Assembly: GCA_964469455.1 (NCBI GenBank)
Contig: CAYXZX010000039.1
Span: forward strand, 1-17,785
Direction of reading: 5' to 3'
Source: Fen-999 sp964469455
Lineage (GTDB): Bacteria > Pseudomonadota > Gammaproteobacteria > Burkholderiales > Rhodocyclaceae
Length of the DNA: 17,785 nucleotides
Shown: positions 7,814 to 14,896 of the stretch, in pieces
How positions within the stretch are numbered: position 1 is the first letter of the stretch
Layout: each line of letters opens with the position of its first letter
Notes under the pieces: generated by a model
The model's database searches: none
What the model saw: the letters and a program-made list of their open reading frames with translations, nothing else
Told to the model about the DNA's origin: nothing
Made by a program: the position numbers and the translations under genes

Positions 7814-7848
7814 TGCCACAATGCGAAACGTCGAGGCACCATCGAGGC
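7814..7848 (+). promoter_or_regulatory. Candidate lutA promoter element and 11-bp-spaced direct repeat
   Basis: TGCCACAAT at 7814-7822 is identical to the rightward -10-like element before maeB and sits 39 nt before the lutA ATG, a plausible extended -10. Just downstream, TCGAGGC occurs at 7831-7837 and 7842-7848. The 11-bp spacing puts both copies on one face of the helix, as expected for a regulator site. No -35 stands out. Whether IclR binds here is unknown. Confidence 0.35.
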
Positions 7849-7860
7849 TAGGGAAACCAA

Positions 7861-8586
7861 ATGCGGGCAGCTCTGTATGTCACCTGTCTGGTCGACTTGA
7901 TGCGGCCGAGCGTCGGCTTCGCCGCGATCCGGTTGCTCGAGGCGGCGGGCTGCGAAGTGGTGGTGCCGGAAACCCAGACCTGCTGTGGCCAGCCGGCCTT
8001 CAATAGCGGTGATCGCGCCTCGGCGGCGAAGCTGGCGAAGAAGGTCATTGCCGAATTCGAAAGCTTCGAGCACGTGGTGGTTCCGTCGGGATCTTGTGCC
8101 GACCAGATCCGCAACGAGTACCCCGGCTTGCTGGCCGACGATCCGGAATGGCATGGCCGTGCGGTGGCGCTGGCCAGCAGGGTCTACGAACTCACCGATT
8201 TTCTGGTCAACGTCGCCAGGCTCGACAGGCTGCCCGGCAATTTCACGGGCAGCATTACCTACCACGATTCCTGCGCCGGGTTGAGGAGCCTCGGCATCAA
8301 GCGGCAGCCGCGCGCCCTGCTGGCGAAGCTGGCCGGCGTCGAACTGCGCGAAATGCCCGGGGCCGAAGAATGCTGCGGCTTCGGCGGAACGTTCTCGGTC
8401 AAGTTCGGCGACATCTCTGCGGCCATCGCCGAGAAGAAGTGCGGCAACGCGTGCAGCACGGGCGCCGACGCCATCGTCGGCGGCGACCTCGGCTGCCTGC
8501 TCAACATCGAAGGCAAGTTGCGGCGCCAGGGCGACGAGACGACGCGCGTCCTGCACATCGCCGAAGTGCTGGCCGGAGAGCGCTGA
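7861..8586 (+). CDS. lutA: L-lactate oxidation iron-sulfur protein LutA ((Fe-S)-binding protein, CCG domain)
   Basis: Subunit of the LutABC complex that oxidises L-lactate to pyruvate in the cytoplasm. The 241-residue length is normal. The protein opens with the LutA hallmark ALYVTCLVDLMRPSVGFAA. Two CCG-type cysteine-rich halves follow: TCCGQPAFNSG (Cys41-42) with PSGSC (Cys79), and HDSC (Cys138) with ECCGFGG (Cys171-172) and a late Cys212 in GDLGC. These cysteines are expected to bind Fe-S clusters. GGGA lies 8 nt before the ATG. The TGA stop (8584-8586) overlaps the lutB ATG by one base. It is the first gene of the five-gene operon. Confidence 0.95.
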   Translation: MRAALYVTCLVDLMRPSVGFAAIRLLEAAGCEVVVPETQTCCGQPAFNSGDRASAAKLAKKVIAEFESFEHVVVPSGSCADQIRNEYPGLLADDPEWHGRAVALASRVYELTDFLVNVARLDRLPGNFTGSITYHDSCAGLRSLGIKRQPRALLAKLAGVELREMPGAEECCGFGGTFSVKFGDISAAIAEKKCGNACSTGADAIVGGDLGCLLNIEGKLRRQGDETTRVLHIAEVLAGER

Positions 8587-10004
8587 TGGAAATCCGCTCG
8601 ATGTTCTTCAAGGCCAATGCGGCGAAAGCATTGGCCAACCCGGTGCTGCAGGGAAACATGCGCACTTCGAAGGGCAAGTTCGTCGACAAGCGGCGTGCCG
8701 CCATCGCTGACTTTGAGAGCGAGGGCGGCGACTTCGAAGCCTTGCGCGATGCCGGGCGCGACCTGCGCAACCGCGTGCTCGCCGACCTCGACCTATGGCT
8801 GGAAAAGTTCGAGCAGTCGGCGTCCGCGCGCGGCGCTACGGTGCTGTGGGCAAAGGACGGTGCCGAGATCTGCCGCCATGTCATCGACATCGGCCGGCGC
8901 CACGGTGTCAGGAAGGCCGTCAAGTCCAAGTCGATGCTGTCCGAGGAAGCCGGCCTCAACCAGGCCCTCGAGGCCGCCGGCATCCAGCCGGTGGAGACCG
9001 ACCTGGGCGAATACATCCTGCAGATCAACGACAACGAGCCGCCGTCGCACATCATCGCGCCGGTGGTGCACAAGAGCCTGGACGAAGTCGCCGACCTGTT
9101 CGCGAAAACGCACCGCAAGCCGCGCAAGACCGAGATTCCGGAGCTGACGCGCGAAGCGCGCGAGGTGCTGCGCTCGCACTTCCTGACGGCCGAGATGGGC
9201 ATCTCGGGTGGCAACTTCCTGGTGGCCGAGACCGGCTCGGTGGCCCTGGTCACCAACGAGGGCAACGGCCGCATGGTGACCACCTTGCCGCGCGTGCATG
9301 TCGTCATCACCGGCATCGAAAAAGTCATTCCGACGCTGGAAGACCTCGCGCTGCTGCTGCGCCTCCTGCCGCGCTCGGCGACCGGGCAGCACATTTCGAA
9401 CTATGTCTCGCTGCTCACCGGCATTCGACGTGCCGACGAGCATGACGGCCCGGAGCATCTCTACTTCATCCTCGTCGACAACGGCCGCGCCGAACTGGTC
9501 GGGTCCGAGTTCCAGGACATGCTGCGGTGCATCCGTTGCGGCGCCTGCATGAACCATTGTCCGGTGTATCAGACCATCGGCGGGCACGCCTACGGCTGGG
9601 TCTACCCGGGACCGATGGGTTCGGTGCTGACGCCGCTCTACCAGGGGCTCGACCAGGCTATCGACCTGCCCCATGCCGCCACGCTGTGCAACCAATGCGG
9701 CGTGGTCTGCCCGGTGAAAATTCCCCTGCCGGAGTTGCTGCGCACGCTGCGCGAAAAGCAGGTCGAGCGCAAGTTGCGGCCGTGGACGGAGCGGCTTGCC
9801 CTCAAGGCGTGGGCCTGGGTGGCCGGCCGGCCCAGGCTCTATGCCCTCGGTACGCGACTGGGCGTTCGTTATCTCAACTGGCTGGCCGGCGGCCGCAAGA
9901 CCATCGGTGTGCTCGGCGTCGCGCCGGGCTGGACCGAGGGCCGTGACTTTCCTGCGCCGCAGGGCCGGACCTTCCGCGAACTCTACGCGGCCGGCAAGCG
10001 CTGA
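8586..10004 (+). CDS. lutB: L-lactate oxidation iron-sulfur protein LutB
   Basis: Ferredoxin-containing subunit of LutABC, 472 residues, close to the family size. The N-terminal two thirds form the LUD (DUF162) domain, with SGGNFLVAETGSVALVTNEG as its core. The C-terminal third carries the cluster motifs: CxxCxxCxxxCP with Cys315, 318, 321 and 325, then CNQCGVVCP with Cys368, 371 and 375. The second motif has three cysteines. The frame stays open upstream to about 8094, but that part overlaps lutA; the ATG at 8586 gives the family-like MEIRSMFFKANAAKALAN. TGATG overlap with lutA implies translational coupling. The stop is followed at once by the ribosome binding site of the dehydrogenase gene. 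Confidence 0.96.
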   Translation: MEIRSMFFKANAAKALANPVLQGNMRTSKGKFVDKRRAAIADFESEGGDFEALRDAGRDLRNRVLADLDLWLEKFEQSASARGATVLWAKDGAEICRHVIDIGRRHGVRKAVKSKSMLSEEAGLNQALEAAGIQPVETDLGEYILQINDNEPPSHIIAPVVHKSLDEVADLFAKTHRKPRKTEIPELTREAREVLRSHFLTAEMGISGGNFLVAETGSVALVTNEGNGRMVTTLPRVHVVITGIEKVIPTLEDLALLLRLLPRSATGQHISNYVSLLTGIRRADEHDGPEHLYFILVDNGRAELVGSEFQDMLRCIRCGACMNHCPVYQTIGGHAYGWVYPGPMGSVLTPLYQGLDQAIDLPHAATLCNQCGVVCPVKIPLPELLRTLREKQVERKLRPWTERLALKAWAWVAGRPRLYALGTRLGVRYLNWLAGGRKTIGVLGVAPGWTEGRDFPAPQGRTFRELYAAGKR

Positions 10005-10005
10005 C

Positions 10006-10010
10006 GGAGG
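10006..10010 (+). promoter_or_regulatory. Ribosome binding site that sets a GTG start for the dehydrogenase
   Basis: GGAGG lies 2 nt after the lutB stop and 4 nt before GTG 10015. The frame is open back to 9796, inside lutB, but only the GTG start gives the family-like opening METIVFLDRASI. Confidence 0.7.
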
Positions 10011-10014
10011 GTCG

Positions 10015-10962
10015 GTGGAAACCATCGTCTTTCTCGACAGGGCGTCGATCCGTGCCGTCGTGCGCCGGCCCGGCTTCGCGCACGCCTGGGCCGAGCATCC
10101 CGCCACCGGGCCGGAAGACGTCTTCGAGCGCCTGCGCGACGCCACCATCGTCATCGTCAACAAGGTCCAGTTACCGGCCGAGTTGCTGGCGCGACTGCCG
10201 GCGCTGCGCCTGATCGCGGTGGCGGCGACCGGTGCCGACAACGTCGACCTGCCCTGGTGCCGCGCACATGGGGTGGCGGTGTGCAACATCCGCGGTTATG
10301 CTGCCGAAACCGTGCCCGAACATGTCTTCATGATGCTCCTGGCATTGCGGCGGCAGTTGCCCGCCTACCGCGCGGATGTGATGGCCGGCAGGTGGCAGGC
10401 CTCGCCGATGTTCTGCTGCTTCGACCATCCGATCCGCGACCTGCGCGGCACGGCGCTCGCGATCTTCGGGCGCGGCTCGCTGGGCATGGGTGTGGCCCGA
10501 CTGGCCGAAGCGTTCGGCATGCGTGTCATGTGGGGAGAACGCAAGGGCGCGACAGTCACGCGACCGGGCTACGTGCCGTTCGCGGACGCGCTGGCCACGG
10601 CCGACGCCATTTCCCTGCACTGCCCGCTCAACGAGCACACGCGCGGCATGATCGGCGAGCCCGAACTGCGGTTGATGAAAGAAGATGCCGTGCTCATCAA
10701 TACCGCGCGCGGCGGCCTGGTGGACGAGGCCGTACTGGCGCGGGCGTTGAAGGATGGCTGGATCGCCGGGGCCGGTTTCGACGTCCTGTCGAGCGAGCCG
10801 CCGAAGGATGGCAATCCGCTGCTGGATGTCGATCTGCCCAACCTCATCGTCACGCCCCATGTCGCCTGGTCGTCGGACAAGGCCATGCAGGCCCTGGCCG
10901 ATCAGTTGATCGACAACATCGAGGCTTTCGTCCGGGGCGAGGAAAGGAACCGAGTCGCATGA
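10015..10962 (+). CDS. NAD(P)-dependent D-2-hydroxyacid dehydrogenase (glycerate/hydroxypyruvate reductase type)
   Basis: Predicted cytoplasmic dehydrogenase of 315 residues that reduces a 2-oxoacid to a D-2-hydroxyacid, or the reverse. The Rossmann motif GRGSLG lies at 152-157. The catalytic set of the family is complete: Arg232 in NTARGG, Glu261 in SSEPP and His282 in TPHVAW. The sequence style is nearest to hydroxypyruvate/glycerate dehydrogenases, but substrate cannot be fixed from motifs; pyruvate, glyoxylate and hydroxypyruvate are all possible. It uses a GTG start. It lies between lutB and lutC, 10 nt after lutB, and its stop overlaps the lutC start (ATGA). This placement suggests a role in 2-hydroxyacid metabolism together with the lactate oxidase. 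D-lactate formation or use is one hypothesis. Confidence 0.92.
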   Translation: METIVFLDRASIRAVVRRPGFAHAWAEHPATGPEDVFERLRDATIVIVNKVQLPAELLARLPALRLIAVAATGADNVDLPWCRAHGVAVCNIRGYAAETVPEHVFMMLLALRRQLPAYRADVMAGRWQASPMFCCFDHPIRDLRGTALAIFGRGSLGMGVARLAEAFGMRVMWGERKGATVTRPGYVPFADALATADAISLHCPLNEHTRGMIGEPELRLMKEDAVLINTARGGLVDEAVLARALKDGWIAGAGFDVLSSEPPKDGNPLLDVDLPNLIVTPHVAWSSDKAMQALADQLIDNIEAFVRGEERNRVA

Positions 10963-11654
10963 ACTCCCGCGAGGATATTCTGGGCCGTGTGCGTGCCCGG
11001 ATCGGCCGCACGACCGACAGAACTACCACCGCCACTGGCGTTGATGCCGTCGAAAATTGGTTGCAGGCGCGCCAGCCGGGGCCGCGGCCGGCGCCGGCTG
11101 GCGATCTGCTGGCCACCTTCAAGGAAAAGTCCGAAACCCTGGCGACCACTGTGGATGTCGTCGATGATGCCTCGGCCGTGCCGGCGACCGTGGCGCGCTA
11201 CCTTGCCGAGCGGTCCCTGCCGATGCGGGCGGTCGGCTGGCTGGAGCTGGATAGTCAGCCATGGCGGGACGCCGGCATTGCCTTCGAGGGGCGGGGCGTC
11301 GTCGATGCCGATCTCGTCGGCATCACCGGCTGCTTCTGTGCGATCGCCGAAACGGCGACGCTGATGCTGCTCTCGGGACCGAATACGCCGGCGACGGTCA
11401 GCTTGCTGCCCGAAACGCATATCGCCATCGTCGCCGCCTCGCGCGTCGTCCCCGCCATGGAGGATGCCTGGCGCCTGCTTCGCACCGAGGCAGGCGGGCT
11501 GCCGCGTGCCGTGAACTTCATCTCCGGACCGTCGCGTACCGGCGACATCGAGCAAACGCTGGTGCTGGGCGCGCACGGCCCCTACCGGGTGCATGTGGTG
11601 CTGGTCAAAGACCCAGCTTTCCGCCCTGGCCACGGGGACGAGGCGAACTCGTGA
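10959..11654 (+). CDS. lutC: L-lactate utilization protein LutC (LUD domain)
   Basis: Third subunit of the LutABC lactate oxidation complex, 231 residues. The LUD (DUF162) core is clear: TGCFCAIAETATL at about 123-135, followed by the SGPNTPATVSLLPE stretch and the signature SGPSRTGDIEQTLVLGAHGP at 189-208. Residues 1-60 are a variable N-terminal segment starting MNSREDILGRVRARIG, as in other LutC proteins. The ATG overlaps the dehydrogenase stop as ATGA. The TGA overlaps the next gene's GTG as GTGA, so this gene is translationally linked on both sides. Confidence 0.94.
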   Translation: MNSREDILGRVRARIGRTTDRTTTATGVDAVENWLQARQPGPRPAPAGDLLATFKEKSETLATTVDVVDDASAVPATVARYLAERSLPMRAVGWLELDSQPWRDAGIAFEGRGVVDADLVGITGCFCAIAETATLMLLSGPNTPATVSLLPETHIAIVAASRVVPAMEDAWRLLRTEAGGLPRAVNFISGPSRTGDIEQTLVLGAHGPYRVHVVLVKDPAFRPGHGDEANS

Positions 11655-13081
11655 GCCTCGCGCTGCTGCTGAAGCAGGCGGTCGAGCACCATCGCAATGG
11701 CAAGCTGGACCTGGCCGAGGATATCTACAAGTTTCTGGGCGAGGCCGACGCCGGCAATGCCCAGGTGTGGCATCTGCGCGGCCTGGTGGCGCAGGAGCTT
11801 GGCCGGCATGAACAGGCCATCGAGCGCTTCCGGCGGGCGATGTCGCTGGGCCATGACCGTGCCGAAACCTGGTTCCAGATCGGTCGAACGCAGGGCCGCG
11901 CCGGCGACGCGACCGCCGCGATGGCGGCTTATCGCGAGGTGCTGGCCGTCGCGCCGGCACGCGTGGACGCGCTGTGCAATCTGGCGAATCTCCAACTCGA
12001 AGCCGGTGCTTTCGACGATGCCCGGGTCAACTACGAACGCGCGCTGGCGCTGGCGCCGGATAACGCGACCATCCACTACAACCTCGGCACGCTTTGCCTG
12101 AAGCGGTTCCAGCCCGCGCAGGCGGCGAGCCATTTCGAAGCGGCCATCCGGCTCAGGCCGGACTACGCGAATGCCCATAACAGCCGGGGTGCCGCGCTCG
12201 CCGAACTGGGTGCCACGGTCGACGCGGCCGCTGCGTTTCGCAAGGCCAGCGAACTGGCGCCGACGTTCATCGAACCGCTATTCAACCTGCACGGCCAGCT
12301 GGTCGATCTCGGCGACATCGATGGCGCGATCGCCTGCATGCAGCGGGCCGTCGATATCGATTCCTCCAATGCCGACAACCGTTTCTTTCTGGGCATGCTC
12401 CAGCAGTACGGCGGGGACGAGGAGGCCGGCACGCGGATTCTCGAGGCCCTGCGCGACGAGGGACGGGCCGAGGCGGAAATCGATTCATGGGGGTATTTGC
12501 GCGCCTTCTCGGCGGCGCTGCCGGCCATGACCGGCAGCGGCCGCCGGACATTCGAGCTGGCGATCGCGCGCGCGCCGGGCACGGGGCTGGTGCTCGAATT
12601 TGGTGTCTATCACGGCAAGTCGATCCGGCAGATCGCCGCGATGGTCGATACGATCGTCCATGGCTTCGACAGCTTCGAAGGCATCCCGGAGGATTGGGGC
12701 GCCGAACCGAAGGGGTCTTACAGCACCGGGGGCCGCCTGCCGGAGGTGCCGGCGAATGTCCGACTGCATCCGGGCTGGTTCGAGAACTCCCTGCCGGAGT
12801 TCCTGCGCGCCGAGGCCGGGCCGGTCAGGTTCGTCAATGTCGATTGCGACCTGTACGGCTCGACCAGGACCGTGCTCGACCTGCTCGCGCCGCGCATGGT
12901 GACGGGGTCGGTCGTCGTCTTCGACGAATTCATCGGCTACGAGACTTGGCGGGAGGACGAGTACAAGGCCTTCCACGAGGCCGTTGAGCGCTTCGGCTGG
13001 ACCTACGAAGTCCTTTGCTTCAGCTTTATGACCCGGCAGGTCGCGGTCACGATTACCGTCCCCGAAATTACTTCGCCATAG
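11651..13081 (+). CDS. TPR-repeat protein fused to a TylF-like class I SAM methyltransferase
   Basis: A two-part protein of 476 residues. Residues 1 to about 275 contain roughly eight tetratricopeptide repeats, with typical W-LG-Y-A-P positions such as ALALAPDNATIHYNLGTL. Residues 300-476 form a class I S-adenosylmethionine methyltransferase close to the TylF/macrocin O-methyltransferase group: motif I LEFGVYHGKS at 315-324, GFDSFEGIPEDW at 338-349, NVDCDLYGST at 396-405 and VVFDEF at 422-427. The acceptor is unknown; TylF relatives methylate sugars or secondary metabolites, and TPR fusions often act in glycan or protein modification. The GTG start overlaps the lutC stop as GTGA. The frame is open further back to 11261, but inside lutC. 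Its last 14 bp overlap the convergent antiporter gene. Confidence 0.9.
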   Translation: MSLALLLKQAVEHHRNGKLDLAEDIYKFLGEADAGNAQVWHLRGLVAQELGRHEQAIERFRRAMSLGHDRAETWFQIGRTQGRAGDATAAMAAYREVLAVAPARVDALCNLANLQLEAGAFDDARVNYERALALAPDNATIHYNLGTLCLKRFQPAQAASHFEAAIRLRPDYANAHNSRGAALAELGATVDAAAAFRKASELAPTFIEPLFNLHGQLVDLGDIDGAIACMQRAVDIDSSNADNRFFLGMLQQYGGDEEAGTRILEALRDEGRAEAEIDSWGYLRAFSAALPAMTGSGRRTFELAIARAPGTGLVLEFGVYHGKSIRQIAAMVDTIVHGFDSFEGIPEDWGAEPKGSYSTGGRLPEVPANVRLHPGWFENSLPEFLRAEAGPVRFVNVDCDLYGSTRTVLDLLAPRMVTGSVVVFDEFIGYETWREDEYKAFHEAVERFGWTYEVLCFSFMTRQVAVTITVPEITSP

Positions 13082-14825
13082 GCCTGTCGGGCCGGGCCTG
13101 TTCGGAACCGCCGCCGTCGCCTGCGTACTGGCGACGCAGCGACGTATAGCGCTCCGCGCGCACGTCGCGCACCCGGGCCATGGCGCGCTCGACCGGCACG
13201 CCCAGCTGGGCGAGCGTCTCCGCGGCGATCATCAGGCTGCCCTCGAGCACTTCCGGAATCACCTCGGTGGCGCCGGCGTGCTTGAGCTTCTGGGTCGCCG
13301 AATCGTCGGCGACGCGGACGATGACCGGCACGTCGGCGCGCTCGCGGCGTACCACGCGCACCACGCGTTCCGCCGAATGAACGTCGGGATAGGCGACCAC
13401 CACGGCGCGCGCGCGTGCCAGACCCGCAGCCTTGATGACTTCGGGACGGTCGGCGCTGCCGAAGACGACACGGCCGTTCGCCGGTGTCTCGGCCCTGACC
13501 TGATGGGGATCGATGTCCAACGCCAGGAAGCTGATGTCCTCGTCGGCCAGGAAGCGGCCTATGTTGCGGCCGGTGCGGCCGTAGCCGCAGATGATGACGT
13601 GCTGGTCGAGCGCGAAGCCGGCGACGACGACCTGGTGGATGGCGAGTGCCTTGTGCGCCCAGTCGCCGCGCGCCATCTGGCCGGACAGGCGGGCGACGCG
13701 CTCGATCAGCAGCGGGGCGATGAACATCGATGCCAGCATGGCCGACAGTGTTACCTGGAACACGTCATTGCCGATCAGCTTCTCCTCGTAGGCGAGGCCG
13801 ATCAGCACCAGGCCGAACTCGCCCGCCTGCGCCAATTGCGCCGCCGTCCGGAGCGCGATGTCCATCGAATTGCGTGCCGCGACGGCGATCGCCAGCACGA
13901 CCGCGCCCTTGCCCGCCACCAGCAGCAGAACCGCGAGCAACAACTTGTCGAGATGCGCGACGACGAAGCGCAGGTCGAGCATCATGCCGATGGTGACGAA
14001 GAACAGGCCCAGCAGGATGTCGCGGAACGGCCGGATGTCGGCCTCGACCTGGTGGCGATACATGGTTTCGGAGATCAGCATGCCTCCGACGAAAGCGCCC
14101 AGGGCAAGGGACAATCCGGCGGCACCGGTGGCGTAGGCCAGACCCACTACGATCCAGAGCGTCGCCAGCACGAACAGTTCCTCGGAGCGCCTCGCCGCGA
14201 CGGCGTCGTAGACCGGGCGCAGCAATCGCTGGCCAGCCCAGATCAGTACAGTCAGAACCATCACGGCTCCCAGCATGGCGATGGCCAAGGCGTTGATCAT
14301 CTTGCCGGCGGGTTGCGCGAGCGCCGGCAGCAGGATCAGGCATGGCACCACGGCGAGATCCTGGAACAGCAGCGTGCCCATGGTCTGGCGGCCGGAGCGC
14401 GAGTGCAGTTCGAAGCGTTCCGACAACAGCTTGGCGACGATGGCGGTCGAGGACATCGCCACCGCCAGGCCGACGGCGAGGCCGGCGCGCCAGCCCTGTC
14501 CGTAGCCGATGCTGGCCACGAGCCCGGTACCGAGCGCGGTGAGCAGCATCTGGGCGCTGCCGAAACCGAACACCAGTCCGCGCATGGCTTTCAGACGCGG
14601 CAGGCTGAACTCGAGGCCGATGGAGAACATCAGGAACACCACCCCGAACTCGGCGAAGGTGGAGACTTGATCGCTCTCGTGCATGAGGCCGAAACCATGC
14701 GGGCCCACGGCAATGCCGACCGCGAGATAGGCGAGGATCGAGGGCAACTGGAAGCGGCGTGCCAGCGATACGGCGGCAACGGCGGCGGTCAGGAGCAGCA
14801 GCAGGGCGAGAAGGTTCTGGTGCAT
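13068..14825 (-). CDS. KefB-type monovalent cation:proton antiporter (CPA2) with TrkA-N domain
   Basis: Predicted inner-membrane K+/H+ or Na+/H+ antiporter of 585 residues. About twelve hydrophobic segments span residues 1-385, with VGPHG after the second helix, a FSIGLEFSLPRL segment, and the CPA2 motif LLFQDLAVVP. A cytoplasmic TrkA-N (RCK) domain starts near 408 with the nucleotide-binding GYGRTG at 414-419. The chain then ends in a polar tail without a TrkA-C domain. The start at 14825 gives the family-like MHQNLLALLLLLTA. An in-frame ATG at 14861 has a better AGGA ribosome binding site but adds codons CTA and TTA, which are rare in this DNA. No kefF-like partner is visible. The gene may be the last of the otsB-GH15-lipoprotein run. 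It overlaps the methyltransferase gene by 14 bp. Confidence 0.93.
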   Translation of the reverse strand: MHQNLLALLLLLTAAVAAVSLARRFQLPSILAYLAVGIAVGPHGFGLMHESDQVSTFAEFGVVFLMFSIGLEFSLPRLKAMRGLVFGFGSAQMLLTALGTGLVASIGYGQGWRAGLAVGLAVAMSSTAIVAKLLSERFELHSRSGRQTMGTLLFQDLAVVPCLILLPALAQPAGKMINALAIAMLGAVMVLTVLIWAGQRLLRPVYDAVAARRSEELFVLATLWIVVGLAYATGAAGLSLALGAFVGGMLISETMYRHQVEADIRPFRDILLGLFFVTIGMMLDLRFVVAHLDKLLLAVLLLVAGKGAVVLAIAVAARNSMDIALRTAAQLAQAGEFGLVLIGLAYEEKLIGNDVFQVTLSAMLASMFIAPLLIERVARLSGQMARGDWAHKALAIHQVVVAGFALDQHVIICGYGRTGRNIGRFLADEDISFLALDIDPHQVRAETPANGRVVFGSADRPEVIKAAGLARARAVVVAYPDVHSAERVVRVVRRERADVPVIVRVADDSATQKLKHAGATEVIPEVLEGSLMIAAETLAQLGVPVERAMARVRDVRAERYTSLRRQYAGDGGGSEQARPDRPMAK

Positions 14826-14829
14826 CGAA

Positions 14830-14841
14830 GCTAAGTTTAGC
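14830..14841. repeat. Inverted repeat GCTAAGTTTAGC just before the antiporter start
   Basis: GCTAA and TTAGC flank 2 bp and sit 4 nt upstream of the ATG at 14825, where a ribosome binding site would be expected. It could be a small operator or simply the AT-rich leader; the two-base loop is too short for a stable RNA hairpin. Confidence 0.5.
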
Positions 14842-14862
14842 GTGCCGGACGCCGCCGGCATG

Positions 14863-14896
14863 CGTTCCTGGCTACTTGTGGTTCCGGGCTACTTGT
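14863..14896 (-). repeat. 17-bp tandem duplication spanning the lipoprotein stop
   Basis: On the minus strand, ACAAGTAGCCCGGAACC (14896-14880) is followed directly by ACAAGTAGCCAGGAACG (14879-14863), with 15 of 17 bases matching. The first copy contains the TAG stop of the lipoprotein gene. The second carries AGGAA, which lies 4 nt before an ATG at 14861. Confidence 0.8.

Noticed and set aside
8094..8585. Upstream extension of the lutB frame through lutA
   Set aside because: The extension is Arg-rich, overlaps lutA almost to the middle and is not LutB-like; ATG 8586 gives the family N-terminus and a TGATG junction.
11261..11650. Upstream extension of the TPR-methyltransferase frame into lutC
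   Set aside because: The product of this stretch is Arg/His-rich and without TPR features; GTG 11651 starts the first TPR directly and overlaps the lutC stop.
13278..14834. Open frame of 518 codons on the plus strand opposite the antiporter gene
   Set aside because: The composition (His, Gln, Asp, Glu in place of the antiporter's hydrophobic residues) is the expected complement of a membrane protein gene; no domain is seen.
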